This document shows, piece after piece, positions 18,893 through 27,309 of a DNA stretch of 64,000 nt. The notes beneath the pieces are model-generated. The model saw only the letters and a program-made list of their open reading frames with translations. It was not told where the DNA came from and searched no databases. Source of the DNA: DASYPQ01 sp041488095 (GTDB taxonomy: Bacteria; Planctomycetota; UBA1135; GCA-002686595); contig JBGPOP010000017.1 in assembly GCA_041488095.1 (NCBI GenBank), positions 29,133 through 93,132 of the forward strand, written 5' to 3'. The first letter of the stretch is position 1. Every line of letters begins with the position of its first letter. The position numbers were made by a program, and so were the translations under genes.

Positions 18893-19984
18893 TTGAATCC
18901 CGCCGAGCCCGATGACCGCTGGGAGCGCCGCCTTGCGCGCCGCGGCGGCGCGATCGAGCTCTTGCGCATCCCCGCGGCCCTCTTCGGCGCCGTCGCGCTA
19001 CTACGCCGCGCCGCCTACGACGCCGCGATCCTCCCGGTCCACCGACTCGACGTTCCCGTGATCGGCGTCGGCAACCTGACGACCGGCGGCACCGGCAAGA
19101 CTCCCATGTGTGCCTGGGTCGTCGGTCGCCTTCGGCAGAGAGGCCTGCGTCCCGGTCTCCTCTCGCGCGGCTACCGCTCCGGTCCCGACGGTCGCAACGA
19201 CGAAGCTCGCCTCCTCGAGCGCCTCCTCCCCGGCGTGCCGCACGTCCAGGACGCAGAGCGGGTCCGCGGAGGGCGTCGCCTCGTCGCGCAGGGTTGCGAC
19301 GTGATCGTCCTCGACGACGGCTTCCAGCACCGCCGCCTCCACCGCGACCTCGACCTCGTGCTCGTCGATGCCACGCGGCCCTGGGGCCTGCCCGCACCGC
19401 CCGGAGACGGCGAGCCCGTGCGCGCGATGCTGCCGCGCGGTCTCCTGCGCGAGCCGCCCTCGTCCCTCGCTCGCGCCGCCGCGGTGGTCATCACGCGAGC
19501 GTCCCAGGCCGACTCCGGCGAGGTCGAACGGCTCGAGCGCGAGATCGAGCGTCTCGCGCCGGGCTTGCCCGTGATCCGCGCCGACCCCAGGCCGGTGCGC
19601 CTCTTCGACGAGCGAGACCGGGAGCTGCCGATCGACACCCTGCGCGCCCTCGAGGTCGATCTCGCGAGCGGCATCGGCAACCCCGATTCGTTCGAGAGCA
19701 GCGTGCGCGCGCTCGGCGCGGTCGTGAGGCAGCACCGCGCGTTCCCCGATCACCACGCCTACGCCGCGGGCGATCTCGACGGCCTCGGCGAGAGCGGCCG
19801 CGCGCTCGTCACCACCGCCAAGGACGCGGTCAAGCTCGTCGCGATCGGCGCCAGGTTCCTGGCCGTCGACGTCGCGCTCGCGATCACGGCCGGCGAGCCG
19901 GTGCTCGAGGCCCTCCTCGACGCGCTCCCGCTCGCGGCGGAGACGCACGCGCGTGACGCGCTGCACGCGGGGATCCATGGCTGA
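18893..19984 (+). CDS. lpxK: Tetraacyldisaccharide 4'-kinase
   Basis: A 363-residue protein that phosphorylates the 4' position of the lipid A disaccharide at the inner face of the inner membrane. Walker A is GGTGKTP within GVGNLTTGGTGKTP (58-71), exactly as in the LpxK family. The diagnostic DDGFQHRRLHRDLDLVLVDA block follows, with a hydrophobic anchor near residues 25-45. It starts at a TTG; a TAGGCT hexamer overlapping the stop of the previous gene (18853-18858) may provide a promoter. It overlaps the next gene, an LpxL-like acyltransferase, by 8 nt, so these lipid A genes are co-expressed. Confidence 0.95.
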   Translation: MNPAEPDDRWERRLARRGGAIELLRIPAALFGAVALLRRAAYDAAILPVHRLDVPVIGVGNLTTGGTGKTPMCAWVVGRLRQRGLRPGLLSRGYRSGPDGRNDEARLLERLLPGVPHVQDAERVRGGRRLVAQGCDVIVLDDGFQHRRLHRDLDLVLVDATRPWGLPAPPGDGEPVRAMLPRGLLREPPSSLARAAAVVITRASQADSGEVERLEREIERLAPGLPVIRADPRPVRLFDERDRELPIDTLRALEVDLASGIGNPDSFESSVRALGAVVRQHRAFPDHHAYAAGDLDGLGESGRALVTTAKDAVKLVAIGARFLAVDVALAITAGEPVLEALLDALPLAAETHARDALHAGIHG

Positions 19985-21008
19985 GGCCCAGATCGCGGGC
20001 TCCGCGGCCGCGGACGACGAGGAGGACGGCGAGCCGACGGCCGGCGAGCCGCCGTTCCCCTCCTCGCTGCCGCCCGGGCTGCGGTCGGACTGGCCCGCGC
20101 CTCGTCGCGCAGTGCTCGGCACCCGCGGAGGAATCCTCGCGCAGCTCGAGTGCGCGGTCGCGCGAGCTGCGCTCTCGCTCCTCTCGCTCCTGCCGCTGTG
20201 GCTGCGCGCGCCGCTCGTCGGCGCGCTGGCGCGAGCCGCCAAGGCGATCGACCGGCGTCGCTCCGAGGCGGCGCGCGTCTTCCTGCGGCAGGCGCTCGGG
20301 GCGGACATGGGGGTACGGGAGCTCGAGGGGAGGGTGCTCCAGGCCTGGAGGCACCTCCTCCACGTGACCCTCGACGCGGAGGCTCTCCACCGACACGTGC
20401 CGCTCGATCGGATCCGCGAGCACCTCGAGGTCGAGATGTGCGAGGACGCCCGGCGCATCCTCGAGTCCCGGAGAGGCTGCATCGTCGCGACCGCCCACGT
20501 CGGCGACTGGGAGACGGGTGCCGCGGCGATGCCCTGGATCGGCTTCGATCCCTTCTACGTCGTCTCGAAGCCGCCCAAGAACCGTCCGCTCTCCGTCCAC
20601 GCGCAGCGGCTGCGCGAGCAGCGCGGCGTGCGGCTCCTGCCGCGACGCGGCGCGATGAAGGACGCGGCCGCGGTGATCCGCGGGGGCGGGGCCCTCGCGC
20701 TCATGCTCGACCAGCGCGCTCGCAAGCGGCCGGTGATGGCGCCGTTCTTCGGGCGTCGAGCTCGATGCGACCGCAGTGCGGCGGTGCTCCTGAAGCGCCT
20801 CCGCGCGCCGGTGGTGTTCGTGGCCTGCTACCGCGCGGCTCGGCCGTGGCGCTGGCGCATCGAGATCCCGAAGGTGTTCCGGCCCGAGGACCTGGAGGGG
20901 CGCAGCGTCGAGGCGATCACGGAGCAGGTCAACCGGGAGCTCGAGCGCCTGATCCTGGCCGCACCGGAACAGTACTTCTGGCTGCACGACCGATATCGGG
21001 GAGCGTGA
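19977..21008 (+). CDS. LpxL/HtrB-like lipid A acyltransferase
   Basis: The 343-residue protein is chosen to begin at the ATG at 19977, overlapping the end of lpxK by 8 nt; a GTG 24 nt upstream is possible. The family catalytic motif H-x4-E is present as HVGDWE, followed by a second conserved block (SKPPKNRP, then the RRGAMKDAA segment) and DQRARKRP before FFGR. This order is characteristic of late acyltransferases that add secondary acyl chains to Kdo-lipid A. A hydrophobic segment near residues 57-75 anchors it to the inner membrane. The N-terminal 45 residues are acidic and Pro-rich and look like an extension. It sits between lpxK and the heptose gene hldE. Confidence 0.85.
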   Translation: MAEAQIAGSAAADDEEDGEPTAGEPPFPSSLPPGLRSDWPAPRRAVLGTRGGILAQLECAVARAALSLLSLLPLWLRAPLVGALARAAKAIDRRRSEAARVFLRQALGADMGVRELEGRVLQAWRHLLHVTLDAEALHRHVPLDRIREHLEVEMCEDARRILESRRGCIVATAHVGDWETGAAAMPWIGFDPFYVVSKPPKNRPLSVHAQRLREQRGVRLLPRRGAMKDAAAVIRGGGALALMLDQRARKRPVMAPFFGRRARCDRSAAVLLKRLRAPVVFVACYRAARPWRWRIEIPKVFRPEDLEGRSVEAITEQVNRELERLILAAPEQYFWLHDRYRGA

Positions 21009-21049
21009 GGAGGCGCCGCGCGGTGGTTGGAACCCGCGCTGCCGACTCC

Positions 21050-21055
21050 TATCAT
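21050..21055 (+). promoter_or_regulatory. Putative -10 box (TATCAT) before the gene at 21067
   Basis: TATCAT ends 11 nt before the ATG, which predicts a leader of only about 4-5 nt. Confidence 0.4.
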
Positions 21056-21066
21056 CCGCAGGCGAC

Positions 21067-22110
21067 ATGGCTTCCCCGAAGGCTTCACCGGGGGCTTCCC
21101 CGAGCCCCGATCGCGACCCCTTCCCCGCGATGAAGCGCGTGCGCACCTACCCGCTCGCTTCGCGGCCGAGCCTCGTGCACCTGGCCGACTTCTGCGAGAC
21201 GCCCGAGCCGCCCGCCGGCTTCGCGGCCTTCGTCGACTCGCTTCCGGACATCCACGCGGGGAAGTCGTTCAAGGAGCTCGTCGATCGCATCGTCGCCTCC
21301 AAGCAAGGCGGGCGGCCGGTCGCCGTCGCGCTCGGCGCGCACGTGCTCAAGGTCGGGCTCGCGCCGCTCCTGATCGACCTCATGCGCCGCGGCGTGATCG
21401 ATCACGTCGCGATGAACAGCGCCGGGGCGATCCACGATTTCGAGATCGCGACCGCGGGAGCGACCTCCGAGGACGTCGCGGCGCAGCTTCCGTCGGGCGA
21501 CTTCGGGTTCGCGGACGAAACCGGAGTGGGCCTCGCGGAGGCGGCGCGCATGGGCTGCCATCCGGCGCCGGGAGAGGAGGCGGGCTTCGGGCGCGGGCTC
21601 GGGCGCCTGCTGATCGAGCGCAAGGCCCCGCATCGCGAGCTCTCGGTCAGCGCCGAGGCCGTGCGCCTCGGGCTCGGCGTCACCGTGCACGCGTGCCTCG
21701 GCGCCGACATCGTCCACATGCACCCCGCCTGCGACGGAGCGGCGGTCGGCGAGGCGTCGATGACCGACTTCCGCCACGTGTGCCGGCTCGTCCACGGGCT
21801 CGACGGCGGAGTGTGGATGAACATCGGCTGCGCGGTGGTGCTGCCGGAGGTGTTCCTCAAGGCCGTCAGCGTCGCGATCAACCTGGGCGCGAAGCTCGAC
21901 TCGATGACCACGGCGAACCTCGACATGCTGCGGCAGTACCGCGCCGAGACGAACGTCGTGCAGCGCCCGCCCGGGAAGGGGATCTCGCTCCTCGGGCAGC
22001 ACGAGATCCTGCTCCCGCTCCTGCGCATGGCGGTGCTCGCCAAGCTCGCGGAGAAGAGATGGAAGCCCGCGCCGCGCCCGGAAACGGGGAGGAAGGCCGG
22101 CCGGGCATGA
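21067..22110 (+). CDS. Deoxyhypusine synthase-like protein in the lipid A/heptose operon
   Basis: The 347-residue protein follows the general pattern of the deoxyhypusine synthase fold. A segment VALGAHVLKVGLAPLLIDL is followed by GVIDHVAMNSAGAIHDFE, as in the family's NAD-binding TTAGG..EDF region. A later block reads HMHPACDGAAVGEASMTDF and then GVWMNIGCAVVLPEVFLKAV. The catalytic Lys that deoxyhypusine synthases carry in GGGVVKHH is not conserved here (the equivalent stretch is GCAVVLPEV). A hypusination role is therefore unlikely, and bacteria lack eIF5A in any case. It ends with a 4-nt overlap onto hldE, so its job may be linked to sugar or lipid A metabolism. Function unknown. Confidence 0.6.
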   Translation: MASPKASPGASPSPDRDPFPAMKRVRTYPLASRPSLVHLADFCETPEPPAGFAAFVDSLPDIHAGKSFKELVDRIVASKQGGRPVAVALGAHVLKVGLAPLLIDLMRRGVIDHVAMNSAGAIHDFEIATAGATSEDVAAQLPSGDFGFADETGVGLAEAARMGCHPAPGEEAGFGRGLGRLLIERKAPHRELSVSAEAVRLGLGVTVHACLGADIVHMHPACDGAAVGEASMTDFRHVCRLVHGLDGGVWMNIGCAVVLPEVFLKAVSVAINLGAKLDSMTTANLDMLRQYRAETNVVQRPPGKGISLLGQHEILLPLLRMAVLAKLAEKRWKPAPRPETGRKAGRA

Positions 22111-23582
22111 ACTCGCTCGAGCTCGAGAAGATCGTCGAGAAGGCCGGCCGTCCGCGCGTGCTGATCGTCGGCGACCTGATCCTCGACCGCTACGTTTCGG
22201 GCGAGGTGACGCGCATCTCGCCGGAGGCGCCCATCCCGGTGCTGACCGCGAAGAGCTCCGAGGAACGCCTCGGCGGCGCGGGAAACGTCGCCGCGAACCT
22301 GGTCGCGATGGGCGCGGAGGTCGACGTCGCCGGCGTGATCGGCGACGACGGCTGGGGCAAGGTGCTGAGGGAGCTCCTGGCCAAGCAGGGGATCGAAGCC
22401 GGCGGGTGCGTCGTCGACCCCACGCGCCCGACGATCCTCAAGACGCGCATGATGAGCGGCGCGCACCAGATCTTGCGCGTCGACAACGAGGACGCGCGGC
22501 CGATCACCGGGCCGGCGTGTGAGCGGCTGCTCGCGCTGCTGCCTGAGCGCGTGAAGAAGGCGCGCGCGGTCATTCTCTCGGACTACGGCAAGGGCTGCCT
22601 GAACCAGGCGGTGATCCAGGCCGTGGTCGCGGCGGCGAAGGGGGCTCGCGTGCCGGTGCTCGTCGATCCCAAGGGCGAAGACTTCGCGCGCTACCGGGGA
22701 GCGACGCTCGTGACGCCGAATCGCAAGGAGGCCGAACAGGCCGTAGGGCGCAAGCTCGTGAAGGACGAGGACCTCTCGCGCGCGGGCGACGAGCTGATGA
22801 AGCTCGCCGATCTCGAGGCGGCGGTGATCACGCTCGGCTCGGACGGGATCTACTTCAAGAGCCGGAAGGGCGGGGCCGGCCACGTGCCCGCGCAGGCGCG
22901 CGCGGTGTTCGACGTCACCGGTGCGGGCGACACGGTGGTCGCTCAGCTCGCGTTCCATCTCGCCGACGGGAGGTCGCTCGAAGCGGCGGTGGAGCTCGCG
23001 AACCAGGCCGCGGGGATCGTCGTCGGGCGGCTCGGCACGCACGCGGTGACGAGGAGCGAGCTGCTCGCGCGGCTGCGCGAGACGCGGCCGCACGAGGGGA
23101 AGGTCGTGACCGACGGCGTCGCGGTCGATCAGCTCCTGGCGGCGTGGCGGAAGGAGAAGAAGCGGATCGTGTTCACGAACGGGTGCTTCGACGTGCTGCA
23201 CGTCGGGCACATCGAGTACCTGCGATTCGCGCGGTCGAAGGGGGACGCGCTGATCGTCGGCGTGAACGACGACGCGGGCGTGAGGCGGCTGAAGGGCGCG
23301 GGCAGGCCGGTGAACACGCTCGAGGACCGGATGGCGGTGCTGGCCGCGCTCGAGATGGTCGACGCGGTGTGCTCGTTTCCGGAGGACACGCCGGTGAAGA
23401 TCGTCGAGCGGGTGACGCCGGACGTGCTGGTCAAGGGCGAGGACTGGGCCGAGAAGGGCGTCGTCGGCCGCGAATGGGTCGAGAAGCACGGCGGCGTCGT
23501 GCACCTTGCGCCGATGGTGCCGGGGAAGTCGACGAGCGACATCCTGGCGCGGGTTCGAGGGAGAGAGCCCTCGGGGAGTTGA
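22107..23582 (+). CDS. hldE: Bifunctional D-glycero-beta-D-manno-heptose-7-phosphate kinase / heptose 1-phosphate adenylyltransferase
   Basis: A 491-residue fused enzyme that carries out the two ATP-dependent steps of ADP-heptose synthesis for the LPS inner core. Residues 1-325 are a PfkB-type kinase with VGDLILDRYVSG at the N-terminus, GGAGNVAAN, and the catalytic GAGD motif (272-275). Residues about 345-491 are the nucleotidyltransferase domain with CFDVLHVGH, where H365 and H368 form the HxGH motif, and a KSTSDI-type C-terminal end matching ISTS in RfaE2. The ATG overlaps the stop of the preceding gene. A separate split kinase and transferase pair is present at 38263-39791. Confidence 0.95.
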   Translation: MNSLELEKIVEKAGRPRVLIVGDLILDRYVSGEVTRISPEAPIPVLTAKSSEERLGGAGNVAANLVAMGAEVDVAGVIGDDGWGKVLRELLAKQGIEAGGCVVDPTRPTILKTRMMSGAHQILRVDNEDARPITGPACERLLALLPERVKKARAVILSDYGKGCLNQAVIQAVVAAAKGARVPVLVDPKGEDFARYRGATLVTPNRKEAEQAVGRKLVKDEDLSRAGDELMKLADLEAAVITLGSDGIYFKSRKGGAGHVPAQARAVFDVTGAGDTVVAQLAFHLADGRSLEAAVELANQAAGIVVGRLGTHAVTRSELLARLRETRPHEGKVVTDGVAVDQLLAAWRKEKKRIVFTNGCFDVLHVGHIEYLRFARSKGDALIVGVNDDAGVRRLKGAGRPVNTLEDRMAVLAALEMVDAVCSFPEDTPVKIVERVTPDVLVKGEDWAEKGVVGREWVEKHGGVVHLAPMVPGKSTSDILARVRGREPSGS

Positions 23583-23621
23583 GATCCCGACAGGTCGAGC
23601 GATGACGCCGCCGAGCGTCCA

Positions 23622-23642
23622 TATATTCAGCCCGCTGGAGGT
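23622..23642 (+). promoter_or_regulatory. Putative -10 box (TATATT) and ribosome binding site (GGAGGT) of the small gene at 23649
   Basis: TATATT occupies 23622-23627 and GGAGGT occupies 23637-23642, 6 nt before the GTG start. It is an AT-richer spot than its surroundings. Confidence 0.45.
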
Positions 23643-23648
23643 CGTGCC

Positions 23649-23855
23649 GTGAAGAAGAAGTCCTTCGATTGCGTCGAGATGAAGAACGAAGCCCAGGCCA
23701 GGCTTCGGGAGAAGTACAAGGGACTGAACGATGAGGAGATCGATCGCCGACGACGCAAGTGGCTGGAGACCTCCGACAGTCCCGTGGCTCGATGGTGGCG
23801 TTCGTGGATGAAGTGGCCGGTCACCTCCGAGACCCGGGAGCGACCGGAGCCCTGA
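23649..23855 (+). CDS. Small basic protein of an antitoxin-like family
   Basis: A 68-residue protein from a GTG start with a good ribosome binding site. It opens with KKKSFDCVEMKNEAQARLRE, continues with GLNDEEIDRRRRKWLE and ends with a short DSPVARWWR segment. Sequences that begin with this DCV.MK pattern are found as small partners in chromosomal toxin-antitoxin-like pairs in my recollection, but I cannot name a defined family. No toxin-like gene lies next to it. The following 90 nt hold only the first codons of an HNH endonuclease-like gene. Base composition is slightly less GC-rich than the neighbours, as expected for a mobile islet. Confidence 0.6.
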   Translation: MKKKSFDCVEMKNEAQARLREKYKGLNDEEIDRRRRKWLETSDSPVARWWRSWMKWPVTSETRERPEP

Positions 23856-23903
23856 TCGCTGACCAAGAATCGACCTGCGTCTGCATCACCATTCTCCAAG
23901 CTG

Positions 23904-23945
23904 ATGATGGACACGCAGGTCAGACTCGCAGCCTTCGAGTTCCTG
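23904..23945 (+). pseudogene. N-terminal stump of an HNH endonuclease-like gene
   Basis: From the double ATG at 23904 the frame reads MMDTQVRLAAFEFL. This matches the N-terminus I associate with a common family of standalone HNH/restriction-like endonucleases (M..QVRLAAF.FL). After 14 codons the similarity stops and the frame runs into the 3' end of the opposite-strand peptidase gene, ending at TAG (24048-24050). The rest of the endonuclease, including the HNH motif, is absent. The breakpoint lies at about 23945, 3 nt from the peptidase stop codon, which suggests a deletion. Confidence 0.5.
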
Positions 23946-23947
23946 GT

Positions 23948-26233
23948 TCAGCCCTTCTCGCGCAGAAGCGTCTCCTCGATGAAGTCGAGCATCGCCGAGC
24001 GCAGGTGCTTGACAAGCGGCTCGCCCACCCCGTGGCGCGACTTGGGGTAGAACATCAACCGGAAGGACTTCCCCGCCTTCTGCAGCGCATAGGCGAGCTG
24101 CATCGTGTTCTGCGGGTGCACGTTGTCGTCGAGCTCGCCGTGGATGAGCATCAGCTCGCCGTGCAGGTCCTTCGCGGCGGCGACGACCGACGTCCGCTCG
24201 TAGCCGTCCTTATTGTGCTGCGGCGTCAACATGTATCTCTCGGTGTAGATCGTGTCGTAGTTGTGCCAGTCGGTCACCGAGCCGCCCGCGATCCCCATCG
24301 CGAAGCTCTTCGAGTGCGTCAGCGCGTAGCTCGTCATGAATCCGCCGTAGCTCCAGCCGCTGATCCCGATCCGCTCCGGATCGACCCACGGCTGCTTCTT
24401 CAGCCACGCGAGACCGTCCTCGATGTCGGCGAGCTCCGTCTCCCCGAAGCGCTTGTAGCAGGTGTACTCCGACTGCGCGCCCTTCCCGCTCGCGCTGCGG
24501 TTGTCGCACGCCCACACGACGATCCCCTTCTGCGCGAGCATCTGCAGGAACATCCCGCCCGTCCCGCCCCAGGCGTCGTGCACGGTCGGCGCGTGAGGAC
24601 CGGCGTACGTGGTCTGGAACACCGGATAGCGCCGCGAAGGATCGAAGTCGGGCGGCTTGATCAGCATCGCCTCCATCTCGAAGCAGCCGTCGACCGTCCG
24701 CACCTTCAGGAACTCCGGCTTGGAGAGGCGGTACTCCGCGAGCGCCGGCACCTCGTTCTTGTCGATCACCCGCACTTCCGTCCCGTCGGATCGATCGAGG
24801 CGCACCTGCGTCGGCGTCGTCGCGTCGCTCCAGTGCTCGATGAAGCGTGTGAAGGACGGGTTGAACCTGGCCGAATGCGACCCGCTCGCCTTCGTCAGCC
24901 GCTCCAGGCCGCTCCCGTCGAGCCTGACGCGGTACTCGTCCGCGCCGATCGCGCTGCGCTCCGTTCCCGTGAAGTACACCCAGCCGTTCTTCTCGTCGAT
25001 GCCTCGCAGATCGCGCGCCTCCCACGTGCCGCTCGTCACCGCGCCGAGCAGCTTCCCGCCCCGGTCGTGGTGATCGAGGTGCTTCCATCCCGTTCTCTCG
25101 CTGAACCACAGGAACGAGCCGTCCGCGAGCCACTTCGGGCTCCCGTTGACGTTCACCCACGCCGTCGAGGTCTCCCGCAAGAGTGTCGTCGGCGCCGGCG
25201 TCGCACCCGTCGGCGATCCCTCGGCCGCGCTCGCGGGCACGAGGTCCAGATCGAGCCAGGTCTGCTCGCGGTCCTGGACCTGGAACGCGAGATCCCCGGC
25301 GGGACTCCAGGCCACCTCGACGATCAGGAATTCTCCGCCCTCGTATTTCGAGAGGTCGATCCATTCGGTCTCCCCGCCGGCGACCCGCGCGAGACCGAGC
25401 TTCGCCTTCGGGTTCACGTCCCCTGCGCGCGGGTAGGGCGAGGTCTCGACCTTCGCCGGCGAGGCGACGTCGTCGACCAGCGTGTAGATCGGGACGCCCT
25501 CCTCGTCGAGCCTCAGGAAGGCGATGTGCGCGGAGTCCGGGCTCCACCAGAAGGAGCGGAACGTCCCGCGGCCGTACACCTCCTCCTGGTACAGCCAGTC
25601 GAGCTTGCCGTTCAGGACCGTCGCGCTCCCGTCGGTCGTCAGCCGTCGCTCCGCACCCGTCGCGACCTCCGCGACGTACAGGTCGTTGTCGCGCACGAAG
25701 GCGACGTGCATCGCGTCGGGCGACAGGGCGGCCTCCTCCTCGTCCTGGTCGGGCGAGGTCGTGACGCGCACCGCCTTGTCGCTCGCGACCGCGTAGACGT
25801 AGAGGTCCTTCCCGATCGTGAACAGCAAGGCCTTGGGATCGCCCGCCCAGGCTCCCGCGTCGGATCGCGCGGCCTGCTTCGCCTTCTCCGCACCGACCTC
25901 GGACAGCGCCGCGAGCGCCGCCTCGACCTTCGCGACCGGCGCGAAGGGCTCGCTCTTCCCGCTGTCCGCCTCGACCGAGAGCCATTCGCTCTTCTTCGTC
26001 TTGGGGTCGCTCTTCGGCCACAGGTAGTGCGCGTCGTCGAGCCACACGAGGTTCGTCGGCGGCTTCCCGCTGAAGTCGACGCGCTTCTCCGGGTCGTAGA
26101 GGTCGTCGATCGTCAGCGTCTTGCGTCCGTCGAGAGGGACGCTCCGGGGGATATAGGCACAGGAGACGAGCAGTGCCGCCGCGAGCCACGGCGAGGGACG
26201 GACGAGAGTTCGTGCAGGAGCGCGGGGGAGCAT
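23948..26233 (-). CDS. Dipeptidyl peptidase IV-type S9 peptidase, lipoprotein
   Basis: The 761-residue protein starts at the ATG at 26233, which gives a signal peptide ending in a lipobox (LLVSC, Cys25), so it should be lipid-anchored. The N-terminal beta-propeller (residues about 40-500) carries the DWLYQEEV motif with E217/E218, the double-Glu pair that in DPP4 binds the substrate amino terminus. The C-terminal alpha/beta-hydrolase domain has the triad S628 (GWSYGG), D702 (HGELDDNVH) and H734 (SRHGV), with spacing as in DPP4. It should cleave X-Pro or similar dipeptides from the N-terminus of peptides outside the cytoplasm. An in-frame ATG 90 nt upstream would remove the signal peptide from the N-terminus. 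Confidence 0.92.
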   Translation of the reverse strand: MLPRAPARTLVRPSPWLAAALLVSCAYIPRSVPLDGRKTLTIDDLYDPEKRVDFSGKPPTNLVWLDDAHYLWPKSDPKTKKSEWLSVEADSGKSEPFAPVAKVEAALAALSEVGAEKAKQAARSDAGAWAGDPKALLFTIGKDLYVYAVASDKAVRVTTSPDQDEEEAALSPDAMHVAFVRDNDLYVAEVATGAERRLTTDGSATVLNGKLDWLYQEEVYGRGTFRSFWWSPDSAHIAFLRLDEEGVPIYTLVDDVASPAKVETSPYPRAGDVNPKAKLGLARVAGGETEWIDLSKYEGGEFLIVEVAWSPAGDLAFQVQDREQTWLDLDLVPASAAEGSPTGATPAPTTLLRETSTAWVNVNGSPKWLADGSFLWFSERTGWKHLDHHDRGGKLLGAVTSGTWEARDLRGIDEKNGWVYFTGTERSAIGADEYRVRLDGSGLERLTKASGSHSARFNPSFTRFIEHWSDATTPTQVRLDRSDGTEVRVIDKNEVPALAEYRLSKPEFLKVRTVDGCFEMEAMLIKPPDFDPSRRYPVFQTTYAGPHAPTVHDAWGGTGGMFLQMLAQKGIVVWACDNRSASGKGAQSEYTCYKRFGETELADIEDGLAWLKKQPWVDPERIGISGWSYGGFMTSYALTHSKSFAMGIAGGSVTDWHNYDTIYTERYMLTPQHNKDGYERTSVVAAAKDLHGELMLIHGELDDNVHPQNTMQLAYALQKAGKSFRLMFYPKSRHGVGEPLVKHLRSAMLDFIEETLLREKG

Positions 26234-26277
26234 CGGGGGACTCCGAAAAGGGGCGAGGGCGAACCGCGGAGCGCGCG

Positions 26278-26283
26278 AGGGTA
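26278..26283 (-). promoter_or_regulatory. Putative -10 box (TACCCT) of the DPP4-type peptidase gene
   Basis: TACCCT on the minus strand, 44 nt before the ATG at 26233. The plus-strand box TAGCCT at 26341-26346 serves the opposite gene, giving a divergent promoter pair. Confidence 0.35.
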
Positions 26284-26340
26284 CCAGACCTCGCGGGGCC
26301 GCGCCGGGCCGGCCGACTTCCACAGCACCCGGCGCCCCGC

Positions 26341-26346
26341 TAGCCT
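26341..26346 (+). promoter_or_regulatory. Putative -10 box (TAGCCT) of the beta-barrel protein gene
   Basis: TAGCCT, 60 nt before the ATG at 26407, in the divergent intergenic region. Confidence 0.35.
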
Positions 26347-26406
26347 GCGAGCACCGCGTTTTCCCTCGCCCGACAGGCTCTCCGGACCCGAAGAGGATCC
26401 CTCACC

Positions 26407-27180
26407 ATGAAGCTCGACATCGGACTCCTCGCCCTCCCGCTCGCCTGTGCCTCGTGCACCTCGGCCAGCGTCATCCCGCGCTTGGGCCAGCTCAACCTCG
26501 ACGGCCACCTCGGCATCAACGACGCCGGCTCGGGTCTGTCGGCGACGAACGACCTCGGCCGCGCCGGTCTCCAGGACGACAAGAGCGTCCTGAACGGCCG
26601 CGTCGACCTGGAAGCGGGCGGGATGCACACCACCTTCGAGATCTCCGACTCCTCCCACGACGGCTCGGGCACGCTGGATGCGACCGTCAGCGACGGCACG
26701 ACGACGATCCCGGCCGGCACGGCCGTGAACTCCGAGCTCTCCGTGCTGATGGGCGAGGCGATGGTGACCTGGGACCTCGTTCCCGGCGACACTGTCGAGC
26801 TCGGCCTCGGCCTCGGCGCGAGCATGTTCGGCGTCGACGCGCGCTTCACCGCTCCCTCGACCGGGGACACGATCGCGACGAAGCAGGTCGTCCCGATCCC
26901 GGTCCTCGCCGCGCGAGCGGGCGTCGATCTCGGGCGCTTCGACGTCTCGGCGCTGCTCGGCGGGCTGAAGCTGAACACCGGCGGGAAGGACGCTTCCTTC
27001 TTCGACCTCGACCTCATGGCGCGGCTGAAGCTCTTCGGCGTCGCCGGCAAGCGCATCGGCGCGATCGTCGCCGGCTACCGCTACGTCGACCTGAAGGTCG
27101 ATTACGAGGCCTCGGGCAAGAGGGTCGACGCCGAGGTGCAGCTCTCCGGACCGTACCTGGGCTTCAGCCTGGGTTTCTAG
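26407..27180 (+). CDS. Outer membrane beta-barrel-like protein
   Basis: A 257-residue protein with a short signal peptide that ends in a possible lipobox (ACASC, Cys17). The rest shows alternating polar/hydrophobic strands (VELGLGLGASMFGVDARF, DVSALLGGLKLNT and similar) and finishes with the C-terminal pattern YLGFSLGF, a terminal Phe typical of proteins inserted by the Bam machinery. No enzymatic motif is visible. It resembles the many small 8- to 10-stranded barrels of Gram-negative bacteria without a known role. If Cys17 is lipidated the barrel idea would weaken, so the two readings compete. Confidence 0.6.
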   Translation: MKLDIGLLALPLACASCTSASVIPRLGQLNLDGHLGINDAGSGLSATNDLGRAGLQDDKSVLNGRVDLEAGGMHTTFEISDSSHDGSGTLDATVSDGTTTIPAGTAVNSELSVLMGEAMVTWDLVPGDTVELGLGLGASMFGVDARFTAPSTGDTIATKQVVPIPVLAARAGVDLGRFDVSALLGGLKLNTGGKDASFFDLDLMARLKLFGVAGKRIGAIVAGYRYVDLKVDYEASGKRVDAEVQLSGPYLGFSLGF

Positions 27181-27283
27181 GGGTCCCGGGCTCGACGCGC
27201 CGCTCCTCGCGACCGGGCTGCTTCTTCTCGCGGGGCTTCGACGGGCCGGGCATGCGCGTTTCTCCGGCCGGAGGCGCCGATGC

Positions 27284-27289
27284 TACCTT
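27284..27289 (+). promoter_or_regulatory. Putative -10 box (TACCTT) of the RlmA-like gene
   Basis: TACCTT lies 20 nt before the ATG at 27310. It overlaps the first codons of a longer reading frame from 27280, which supports the downstream start. Confidence 0.4.
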
Positions 27290-27309
27290 GCGCCGCGCGA
27301 GAAGTGCCG

